DNA of 64,000 nt, taken from a virus. Made by a program: the position numbers and the translations under genes. Positions within the stretch are counted from its first letter, which is position 1. Each line of letters begins with the position of its first letter. The notes beneath the pieces are model-generated. The model had not been told where the DNA came from. It saw only the letters and a program-made list of their open reading frames with translations, and made no database searches. Positions 59,295-64,000 of this stretch are shown here, piece by piece. The DNA lies in IMG/VR virus record IMGVR_UViG_3300042332_001215, positions 22,307 through 86,306 of that record. The stretch is one strand, 5' to 3'.

Positions 59295-59364
59295 GGGAAG
59301 TGGTTGGAATCGAACCAACTACTGTGTGGATTGTCTCCGTGCCGATCCAGTTGGCCTCACTTCC
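59295..59364 (-). other. tRNA-like element without a foldable anticodon arm
   Basis: 70 nt on the minus strand. Acceptor stem GGAAGTG/CACTTCC (7 bp), T arm GTTGG-TTCGATT-CCAAC (5 bp, perfect loop) and a D arm GCC/GGC with G-G in the loop are all present, but the 21 nt between D and T arms contain no 5-bp stem and no T at the usual position before a plausible anticodon. Either a decayed tRNA or a tRNA-mimicking RNA in the leader of the porin gene. Confidence 0.7.
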
Positions 59365-59374
59365 ATGAAATCCT

Positions 59375-59403
59375 ACTATAGCAGGAGTTGTGGGGGTTGT
59401 CAA
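59375..59403 (-). promoter_or_regulatory. Early sigma70 promoter of the tRNA-like element and porin, -35 in a palindrome
   Basis: Minus strand TTGACA (59403-59398), 17-bp spacer, TATAGT (59380-59375); start near 59368, 4 nt before the tRNA-like 5' end. The -35 is the centre of GGGGGTT-GAC-AACCCCC, here without a T-run. Confidence 0.82.
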
Positions 59404-59470
59404 CCCCCCTTTGCAGGCTCGCCACCAGTTTTGATTACGAGAAAACTGGAAACTCGGCAGAGTAAAAAAC

Positions 59471-59517
59471 TCCTCATCCGCACCAGTCGGCATATTTTAT
59501 GTCCATCCGACGAGGAC
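59471..59517 (-). repeat. Repeated RNA-like element, copy C
   Basis: Stem GTCC/GGAC around a 9-nt loop containing TCGGAT, then ATAAAATATGCC, CTGGT and GGATGAGGAG. Same order of conserved blocks as copies A and B with a different but still paired stem. Part of a 190-bp stretch (59404-59559) without a convincing gene. Confidence 0.5.
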
Positions 59518-59536
59518 TAAATTGGGTCATACTTGA

Positions 59537-59572
59537 CTCCACCAGGGCAAATTTTTAAGTCATTCCGAGACT
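59537..59572 (-). repeat. Repeated RNA-like element, copy A
   Basis: Stem AGTC/GACT, loop TCGGAAT, then TTAAAAATTTGCCCTGGT and GGAG. It overlaps the last three codons of the 65-aa gene. The GGTGGAG at its end could serve an 18-codon frame starting at 59530. Confidence 0.55.
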
Positions 59573-59757
59573 TTCATATCATTGTATATTTGCCAAATAT
59601 ACTTTTTATGTTCTTCAAGTTTGTCAATTGTTTCTTGAATTTTGATATAATTTTTCAAGTCCATACGGTCTTGAATTTGTTTAAGTGTAGTTATTACACA
59701 TTGAATTTCACTAGAAACATTTTGAAGTTTTAAAGAACAGTATTCGTTGTTATCCAT
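59560..59757 (-). CDS. Small hypothetical protein (65 aa)
   Basis: MDNNEYCSLKLQNVSSEIQC ... IQETIDKLEEHKKYIWQIYNDMKVSE. Mostly coiled-coil helix; not recognised. It is flanked by copies A and B of the repeated element, copy B lying in its leader. Confidence 0.55.
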   Translation of the reverse strand: MDNNEYCSLKLQNVSSEIQCVITTLKQIQDRMDLKNYIKIQETIDKLEEHKKYIWQIYNDMKVSE

Positions 59758-59774
59758 TTGTTTAAAGGGGGTTG

Positions 59775-59813
59775 CTCCCGACCAGGGCAGAGTTTAAAGT
59801 CTACTCCGAGACT
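59775..59813 (-). repeat. Repeated RNA-like element, copy B
   Basis: Stem AGTCT/AGACT, loop CGGAGT, then TTTAAACTCTGCCCTGGT and GGGAG, between the stop of the 59819 gene and the start of the 59757 gene. Best paired of the three copies. Confidence 0.55.
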
Positions 59814-59818
59814 AATCA

Positions 59819-60262
59819 TCAAGGTTCTAGAATTGTTTCGTCAGAAACTTCTTCTTCTTCAATTACTGGAGTAGGCTCTACTACTTCGGGTTCAGTAGTA
59901 GCATTTGTAACTAACCAGCTAACAGATACTCTATCTTCTTCTTGAAGTGCATCAATTCTATTTTGAATGTTTTCAACAGAATATTTTACATATGAAAATT
60001 CATCTACTGATTCAACACCTTCTTTTGTAAGTAGCCAACCAAGAACTGTTTCTTGAGTGATTTCGTCAAAAGGAATAAATGCATCTTCATCAATTTCAGA
60101 AATATCAAATGAAATATTTCCACCACAACTATAGGTAAATTGTGGATACTCTTCAGAAGATGCGTTTACAGAAACTGCAACTTCATATACTACATTGTTT
60201 AGGTTTCCTACTGATAGCTTTCTTCCAAGACTACCAATAGTTAGATTGTAATTAATTGCCAT
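59819..60262 (-). CDS. Conserved-type cyanophage protein (147 aa), unknown function
   Basis: MAINYNLTIGSLGRKLSVGN, NNVVYEVAVSVNASSEEYPQ, GNISFDISEIDEDAFIPFDE, ITQETVLGWLLTKEGVESVDE, then an acidic tail with P-E-V-V-E-P-T-P. The start ATG 60262 is preferred to a nearby upstream ATG. Beta-strand-rich N-terminus with an acidic C-terminus; I believe similar proteins are common in T4-like cyanophages without known function (DUF7936-type). Followed by element copy B. Confidence 0.65.
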   Translation of the reverse strand: MAINYNLTIGSLGRKLSVGNLNNVVYEVAVSVNASSEEYPQFTYSCGGNISFDISEIDEDAFIPFDEITQETVLGWLLTKEGVESVDEFSYVKYSVENIQNRIDALQEEDRVSVSWLVTNATTEPEVVEPTPVIEEEEVSDETILEP

Positions 60263-60298
60263 ACTGATCAAATGGTTTATTTGTATTTAGTACTGTTA

Positions 60299-60976
60299 TC
60301 AGATCACCAAAGTTTTTTCGTGACCTACTCGACAAGTTGGATCCATCCAAATTTTAAATCCTGCATCTCTAGCATCATGACAGAAAGCAACATCTTCAGA
60401 ACAAACATCTTGAATGTCTTTGTCAATGTGCATAAGTTTTGGAGCAAACCAAGGATATTCGATACTTTCAAATACACCTTGTTTAATAAGTACCCAACCA
60501 AATCCAATATAATCTACTGTAAGTGGTTCAGTCTTTTTGGACATATCTTCTGTAGTTAGAAATTGATATGTACCATGTTGTTTGAAAAACTCATCATCCA
60601 TGGTTTCCACTACTGGAGTATAGAATCCTCCAGATGAAGCACCTCCAGGTTGTGCATACCAACCAGAGGCAATGTCTTTATCCATGTCAACAAGTTTCTG
60701 AAACATTTCATTATTAAAACGAATGTCAGAATCAATCCACAACATGTAGTCATATTCCATGCCACCGAAGGGTTTTTGATTCTTTCCTTGATTGACATCT
60801 GCACCTGCACATTTGCATCGTGCATAGTTTACCATACTTGAATACTGTTGGGAAACTTTAAATATTGCACCCTGAGAGGAAACATATGATAGGAGTTCAA
60901 TAAAACTCATCATGAAAGACCCACTGTAGGTATTTCCTGGAAGACAGAAAACAATTGTTTTATCCTTTAAAATCAT
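60299..60976 (-). CDS. Glycosyltransferase-like protein (GT-A type)
   Basis: 225 aa from ATG 60976, 2 bp behind the upstream stop (a TTG two codons earlier would overlap it). KTIVFCLPGNTYSGSFMMSF start, QYSSMVNYARCKCAGADV, MEYDYMLWIDSDIRFN with the D-x-D metal motif, YIGFGWVLIKQGVFESI, CSEDVAFCHDARDAGFKIW and DPTCRVGHEKTLVI. This is the layout of family-2-like transferases that add sugars to proteins or glycans. Possible targets: virion proteins or host glycans; not shown. Confidence 0.78.
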   Translation of the reverse strand: MILKDKTIVFCLPGNTYSGSFMMSFIELLSYVSSQGAIFKVSQQYSSMVNYARCKCAGADVNQGKNQKPFGGMEYDYMLWIDSDIRFNNEMFQKLVDMDKDIASGWYAQPGGASSGGFYTPVVETMDDEFFKQHGTYQFLTTEDMSKKTEPLTVDYIGFGWVLIKQGVFESIEYPWFAPKLMHIDKDIQDVCSEDVAFCHDARDAGFKIWMDPTCRVGHEKTLVI

Positions 60977-60978
60977 AA

Positions 60979-61185
60979 TCAATCTTTAGGTTTGGGTTTA
61001 TTGCACTCATTGCAATAGTAGGAAAATCCTGACTTGAAGTATTTTACCACTTGGTAGTGGTCTTTGTCAAGAGGGTACTCAGTGTGACATTTTGAGCACT
61101 GTCTAGTCCCACCACCAACAGAGGTTTTCAAGCGTGTTGATGAACTGTTCGTGATAGACTGTACGGCTCGGATTAGGTTTACCAT
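60979..61185 (-). CDS. Small zinc-finger protein (up to 68 aa, start uncertain)
   Basis: The C-terminal 40 residues QCSKCHTEYPLDKDHYQVVK and SGFSYYCNECNKPKPKD have a C-x2-C / C-x2-C zinc knuckle pair like those in front of HNH or EndoVII domains, but no nuclease core follows. The frame from ATG 61185 overlaps the upstream gene by 83 bp; a shorter form starting at a TTG near the end of that gene is equally possible. Confidence 0.55.
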   Translation of the reverse strand: MVNLIRAVQSITNSSSTRLKTSVGGGTRQCSKCHTEYPLDKDHYQVVKYFKSGFSYYCNECNKPKPKD

Positions 61186-61684
61186 CTTTCATGTCTTGGA
61201 GATACTGTATAATACCACGAACCACAGGGGTGTCCTGGAAGTATTCGTGCATTTTGTAACAATCAAACTTCTCAATGTATTCAACGAATCCATGCAGAGG
61301 TGCCATGTTACGACGATAGGCATAGATGAATACATCTTCATCTTTGATACCTTCTTTGTTTAGAATTTGAAGTGGAGTATATTTTTCTCCATCATATTCT
61401 TCTTCAAGTTCTATTGGATCATCAAATACAAAATGAAGACCGTCATAATACTTATCATGAAGTTCTTTATCTGGTGATACACGAAGCTTTTCATTTTCTT
61501 CCAGATAATAGTTCATGCGGGATTTGGCGTCTTCATTCGTCAGGCGAAACACGATGTTACCAATGTAGTAATCTACAGGACCTCCATACATGTTTTCGGA
61601 TGTTCTTTTTCTGAATGACAGATGAGTAATCTCAAATCCAGGTTCTTCGTATTCAGTTTCAACGAGTCCTTGTGAAATAGTCAT
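61103..61684 (-). CDS. Hypothetical protein (193 aa)
   Basis: Begins MTISQGLVETEYEEPGFEIT. Mixed alpha-beta, many Tyr and Glu (GGPVDYYIGNIVFRLTNEDA; YDGLHFVFDDPIELEEEYDG; DEDVFIYAYRRNMAPLHGF) and ends ENLCWWWD. Not recognised. ATGA overlap with the upstream 67-aa gene. Codon pattern and coupling support it as a real gene. Confidence 0.62.
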   Translation of the reverse strand: MTISQGLVETEYEEPGFEITHLSFRKRTSENMYGGPVDYYIGNIVFRLTNEDAKSRMNYYLEENEKLRVSPDKELHDKYYDGLHFVFDDPIELEEEYDGEKYTPLQILNKEGIKDEDVFIYAYRRNMAPLHGFVEYIEKFDCYKMHEYFQDTPVVRGIIQYLQDMKDGKPNPSRTVYHEQFINTLENLCWWWD

Positions 61685-61884
61685 ACTTCAAAAGTGTCAA
61701 GGTCTTTACCAGATTTGATGGATTCTTTGCGGAGTTTCTTCAAATCCTTCATCATGGATTTAATTTCTTTGTATGCATCATCGGCATTCATCTTACCACC
61801 GATTTCCAATCCGACGATAAGATCTACCTTATCACCGAATCTAGCAAGTGCTCTTTCAAATTCAGTAAGTGATTCGTAACCCAT
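61681..61884 (-). CDS. Small hypothetical protein (67 aa)
   Basis: MGYESLTEFERALARFGDKV ... EIGGKMNADDAYKEIKSMMKDLKKLRKESIKSGKDLD. Helical; the D-A-Y-K-E-I-K-x3-K-x-L-K-K-L block repeats a basic-hydrophobic pattern. Not recognised. 22 bp downstream of tRNA-Thr; 4-bp overlap with the next gene. Confidence 0.58.
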   Translation of the reverse strand: MGYESLTEFERALARFGDKVDLIVGLEIGGKMNADDAYKEIKSMMKDLKKLRKESIKSGKDLDTFEV

Positions 61885-61905
61885 AATAAGTTAATTAATT
61901 AACTA

Positions 61906-61979
61906 AGCCCAAGGTCGGACTTGAACCGACGACCTACGGTTTACAAAACCGTTGCTCTATCCAGCTGAGCTACTCAGGC
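61906..61979 (-). tRNA. tRNA-Thr (anticodon TGT)
   Basis: Acceptor GCCTGAG/CTTGGGC, D arm AGCTC...GAGC, anticodon stem ACGGT/ACCGT with loop TTTGTAA, T arm GTCGG-TTCAAGT-CCGAC. Bases 8-10 (TAG) are the stop codon of the upstream 86-aa gene. Confidence 0.92.
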
Positions 61980-62230
61980 ATATCTTCTGGATTTTCCAAG
62001 TCCACTGGAAACAAACAAGGATGACACTCTTCATCAATCAAATAGAATGAAGTTTTGTATAGATCTTCTGGACTATACTCTTCATTATTTGAAGCATCAA
62101 TTTGAATGTAAGGATCATCCTGCATTATCTGAGGAATCTCTTCAAATGTAAATGGAACATTATTAATGAAATACATCTCAACAATTTCATTATTGTAAAA
62201 ACAATACTTTGATGAGATTTTGTATTTCAT
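61970..62230 (-). CDS. Hypothetical protein (86 aa) ending inside tRNA-Thr
   Basis: MKYKISSKYCFYNNEIVEMY ... QIMQDDPYIQIDASNNEEYS ... CHPCLFPVDLENPEDMPE. Acidic C-terminal half. Not recognised. The last codons ATG-CCT-GAG-TAG run through the acceptor stem and bases 8-10 of tRNA-Thr, a 10-bp overlap. Processing of the tRNA 5' end would remove the stop codon from the mRNA. Confidence 0.62.
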   Translation of the reverse strand: MKYKISSKYCFYNNEIVEMYFINNVPFTFEEIPQIMQDDPYIQIDASNNEEYSPEDLYKTSFYLIDEECHPCLFPVDLENPEDMPE

Positions 62231-62359
62231 GACTGTATCCTTCGATACAAATATTTAGTGGTAGGAGAGGAGACAATCACCAGCGTCTCCTTCTTTACAT
62301 TACCTAGCCAGTGACCAGGAAGAGGTTTTGGTTCCTACATTTGATACAAGATGCATCAA
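62231..62359. other. Short spacer without a gene
   Basis: No open frame of note. A GGAGAC/GTCTCC hairpin (near 62270-62295) is visible behind tRNA-Asn in the minus direction, without a T-run. Confidence 0.4.
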
Positions 62360-62431
62360 CTGGAGTGGCAGGGATCGAACCTGCGACAACTTGATTAACA
62401 GTCAAGCGTTCTACCGCTGAACTACACTCCA
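62360..62431 (-). tRNA. tRNA-Asn (anticodon GTT)
   Basis: Acceptor TGGAGTG/CACTCCA, discriminator G; anticodon stem CTTGA/TCAAG with loop CTGTTAA; T arm GCAGG-TTCGATC-CCTGC. Confidence 0.93.
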
Positions 62432-62437
62432 AAGAAA

Positions 62438-62602
62438 TCACTGTTGACTTAACATATATTCAACAGTATTTGCAATGTCATTCATTGCTACCCGAAGATC
62501 TGATTGTTGACCAGACTCCATTTTAATTATTGGGCGATGATCATCTACTAGAGTCCATCTCCATTGATTTAATTCAGTACAATACCAAAGATTAATTTTC
62601 AT
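62438..62602 (-). CDS. Small hypothetical protein (54 aa)
   Basis: MKINLWYCTELNQWRWTLVD ... ESGQQSDLRVAMNDIANTVEYMLSQQ. Strand-rich first half, helical second half. Overlaps the upstream small gene by 11 bp and ends 6 bp before tRNA-Asn. Not recognised. Confidence 0.58.
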   Translation of the reverse strand: MKINLWYCTELNQWRWTLVDDHRPIIKMESGQQSDLRVAMNDIANTVEYMLSQQ

Positions 62603-62750
62603 TTTTAAAGTGTTCTAATTCTATCCATCTAAGGAGAGTGTTAAAAGCATAAATTGATGCTTCAGTGCAATTGTCAGCTTCAAGCCTTTGAATATAATAC
62701 TCAAGTGCTTCAATAACCATTTCTCTGTCTTTTTGAGAGATAAGTGACAT
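62592..62750 (-). CDS. Small hypothetical protein (52 aa)
   Basis: MSLISQKDREMVIEALEYYI ... TEASIYAFNTLLRWIELEHFKNEN. A helix pair with clear heptad spacing. Located between tRNA-Gly and the 54-aa gene; 11-bp overlap with the latter. Not recognised. Confidence 0.58.
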   Translation of the reverse strand: MSLISQKDREMVIEALEYYIQRLEADNCTEASIYAFNTLLRWIELEHFKNEN

Positions 62751-62772
62751 AATAACCTCAAAGAGTGAGGGA

Positions 62773-62843
62773 AGCGAATGACGGGGATCGAACCCGTGAC
62801 ACCAACTTGGAAGGATGGGATGTTACCGCTACACCACATTCGC
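62773..62843 (-). tRNA. tRNA-Gly (anticodon TCC)
   Basis: Acceptor GCGAATG/CATTCGC; anticodon stem CCATC/GTTGG (one T-T mismatch) with loop CTTCCAA; T arm ACGGG-TTCGATC-CCCGT. Confidence 0.9.
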
Positions 62844-62908
62844 AGGGACCCCTCTGTTTGAGCATCATTCGGCGTCCCGAGATAGGCTTGAGAGGTAGAT
62901 GATTTTAT

Positions 62909-63178
62909 TTAGGTAGTAAAATTAATCTTTGGATTTGGATTAATACCACTAAAAGTAATTACATCATCATAGTTAGTTGCAAAAGGAATACCACCTTCTA
63001 CACTAAAATCTTCTTTTGGAGTCTGTACTCTGTTCATGATAATAATGTAACCTAGCTTTTGTAGAGCTTCTGCAATAGAATGAAGAGTATAAGGATCTTC
63101 ATGCATAGCACCTAGTTCTAGTGCAGAACGAAGTGCATGTTCAGCTTTTTCAATTTGATACTTAACTGAGTCTCCCAT
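62909..63178 (-). CDS. Hypothetical protein (89 aa)
   Basis: Start ATG 63178 (MGDSVKYQIEKAEHALRSAL) chosen because a longer frame would run into tRNA-Ala. Helical N-terminal half (LELGAMHEDPYTLHSIAEALQKLGYIIIM) and polar C-terminus (SVEGGIPFATNYDDVITFSG). Not recognised. Confidence 0.62.
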   Translation of the reverse strand: MGDSVKYQIEKAEHALRSALELGAMHEDPYTLHSIAEALQKLGYIIIMNRVQTPKEDFSVEGGIPFATNYDDVITFSGINPNPKINFTT

Positions 63179-63198
63179 AAAAAATAATATAGTGGGAA

Positions 63199-63269
63199 TG
63201 GAGAATACCAGAGTCGAACTGGTGATTGATGCTTGCAAAGCACCCGTTTTACCACTAAACTAATTCCCC
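63199..63269 (-). tRNA. tRNA-Ala (anticodon TGC)
   Basis: Acceptor GGGGAAT/ATTCTCC with one G-T pair, discriminator A; anticodon stem GGTGC/GCATC with loop TTTGCAA; T arm ACCAG-TTCGACT-CTGGT. Confidence 0.92.
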
Positions 63270-63274
63270 AGATG

Positions 63275-63302
63275 GATTAGGTGTGAGACCAGGGACCTAA
63301 CC
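63275..63302 (-). other. Hairpin in the spacer between tRNA-Pro and tRNA-Ala
   Basis: Stem GGTTAGGT / ACCTAATC (8 bp, one G-T) with a 12-nt loop, 5 bp upstream of the tRNA-Ala 5' end. The rest of 63303-63408 shows no gene. Confidence 0.4.
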
Positions 63303-63408
63303 TCTATCCGTATGCTGACTTTGCAGTTCAACGACGAAGTTATAGCAAACATCTGCCTGCATATAACTTTTTGGTTTACCGTCAGAAGGAAAGTTCTGTT
63401 AACGGTAA

Positions 63409-63480
63409 TCGGGGTGACTGGGATCGAACCAGTGTCTTCTTGCTCCCAAAGCAAGCCGTCTACCGCTGACTTACACCCCG
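63409..63480 (-). tRNA. tRNA-Pro (anticodon TGG)
   Basis: Acceptor CGGGGTG/CACCCCG, discriminator A; anticodon stem CTTGC/GCAAG with loop TTTGGGA; T arm ACTGG-TTCGATC-CCAGT. Bases 8-10 (TAA) are the stop codon of the HNH gene upstream. Confidence 0.92.
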
Positions 63481-63836
63481 TTATAATGTTCAATTTGATG
63501 ACAATTTGCACATAAGACTTCACATTTGTTTAGTTCTTCCATTACATTATCCCAAGATTTATATCTTGCAATTACAGAAGGAGTTCCTTCTTTATTGTCA
63601 TCTGTATGATGAAATTGTAATGCCCGATAGTCATCATAACCACAACGATTACACTTTAGAGTTTTTTTGTATTCTCTAAATTTTTGCATTCTCTCTTTAG
63701 ATTTATTTGTCTTCTGAGAAGAATAACATGAAGTGCAAAGATGTCTATAATACTGAATTCCATTTACAACTCCAGCGTTTGGAAACTGCTCAATAGGAAA
63801 AGTAGATTTACATTCTCTACACTGTCTAATAGTCAT
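63471..63836 (-). CDS. HNH endonuclease ending inside tRNA-Pro
   Basis: 121 aa from ATG 63836 (MTIRQCRECKSTFPIEQFPN); the frame is open to a GTG at 63902, but a late octamer at 63863-63870 favours the shorter form. CRECKSTFP and HLCTSCYSSQKT form a first zinc site; LKCNRCGYDDYRALQFHHTDD ... LNKCEVLCANCHQIEH is the HNH core with Cys pairs. A free-standing homing endonuclease beside tRNA genes, which are common homing sites. Ends N-G-V-TAA in the first 10 bases of tRNA-Pro. Confidence 0.82.
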   Translation of the reverse strand: MTIRQCRECKSTFPIEQFPNAGVVNGIQYYRHLCTSCYSSQKTNKSKERMQKFREYKKTLKCNRCGYDDYRALQFHHTDDNKEGTPSVIARYKSWDNVMEELNKCEVLCANCHQIEHYNGV

Positions 63837-63862
63837 TTGGGAGTAACAGTAATGTTCCCAAA

Positions 63863-63870
63863 TATTTATG
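63863..63870 (-). promoter_or_regulatory. Late promoter CATAAATA of the HNH gene
   Basis: Octamer on the minus strand 27 nt before ATG 63836. Late expression would match the other two late endonuclease genes near psbA. Confidence 0.5.
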
Positions 63871-63902
63871 TTGGGTGAATGGTGGGAATCTGTCATACCC
63901 AC

Positions 63903-64000
63903 AACTGGAAGGTTACACTGACAACCGTATTCCAGAACCTAGATTCTTCTTGGTGAGAAGTTCTATACCTTTGATTTCTCAACGATACAGCGGGCACCAC
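63903..64000. other. Window end without an assignable gene
   Basis: A minus-strand frame is open from the edge to a stop just before the HNH leader (about 33 codons, Arg/Ser-rich), but nothing recognisable is coded and no tRNA arm was found. It could be the 3' end of a gene lying outside the window. Confidence 0.3.

Noticed and set aside
59412-59485. 25-codon minus-strand frame after the 18-codon frame
   Set aside because: Ends in the -35 palindrome and holds an 8-bp CCAGTTTT/AAAACTGG hairpin; more likely structured RNA than a peptide.
59287-59493. 68-codon minus-strand frame
   Set aside because: Runs through the -35 palindrome and the tRNA-like element; no coding signature.
62621-62839. 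72-codon minus-strand frame
   Set aside because: Begins inside tRNA-Gly and overlaps the better supported 52-aa gene in another frame.
63260-63523. 87-codon minus-strand frame
   Set aside because: Covers tRNA-Pro entirely and has no ribosome-binding site.

Overview
The window is part of the genome of a T4-like cyanophage (a contractile-tailed cyanomyovirus, Kyanoviridae type). The evidence is an A+T-rich, tightly packed, mostly minus-strand gene set. It combines T4 core genes (gp4, gp5, a gp27-like hub protein, gp26/gp51, gp48, gp53, gp54, gp32, gp33, gp59, RNase H) with cyanophage auxiliary genes: psbA, two hli genes, petF, cp12, speD, phoH, thyX, a glutaredoxin and an SLH-porin. It also carries eight tRNA genes and one tRNA-like element. 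Early promoters are near-perfect sigma70 sites (TTGACA, mostly 17 bp, TATGAT-like). Late promoters are T4-type TATAAATA/CATAAATA octamers.

Layout. 1-13,570: tail-fibre and decoration genes, including an 8.1-kb gene with about 21 GIGTTNP-type repeats and a Peptidase_G2-type fibre. 13,585-27,498: one 13.9-kb giant structural gene (4,637 aa). 27,550-28,485: speD, two tRNAs and three closely spaced early promoters. 28,497-43,126: baseplate and tail module, namely gp5 hub, CP12, gp27-like protein, two paralogous tape-measure-like proteins with different peptidoglycan-hydrolase domains, a gp26/gp51 pair joined by a probable -1 frameshift, gp54, gp4, and a plus-strand island with gp48 and gp53. 43,157-51,224: replication, late transcription and nucleotide metabolism. 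51,258-52,379: small genes and tRNA-Ser. 52,383-56,430: the psbA locus, with three exons, two sister group I introns, an intronic LAGLIDADG endonuclease, two EndoVII/HNH genes, a GIY-YIG gene and a second, divergent psbA 3' end. 56,439-59,403: lysis gene, hli, ferredoxin, hli and porin. 59,471-64,000: small unknown genes, a glycosyltransferase, five tRNAs and another HNH gene.

How it fits together. Early sigma70 promoters serve gp32, glutaredoxin, psbA, hli/petF, the porin and tRNA genes. Late octamers serve the structural genes and two of the endonucleases. psbA has an early and a late promoter overlapping base for base, so D1 can be made throughout infection. D1, Hli and ferredoxin would keep light reactions and electron flow running. 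CP12 would restrain the Calvin cycle so that reducing power goes to nucleotide synthesis, where glutaredoxin and ThyX act. The most unusual points are: the psbA locus architecture; a canonical T TTT TTC slippery site joining gp26 to a start-less gp51 frame directly upstream of the tape-measure-like genes; early promoters whose -35 hexamer sits in a hairpin, in two cases a terminator; tRNAs whose bases 8-10 are the stop codon of the upstream gene; and a three-copy RNA element with compensatory stem changes around 59.5-59.8 kb.
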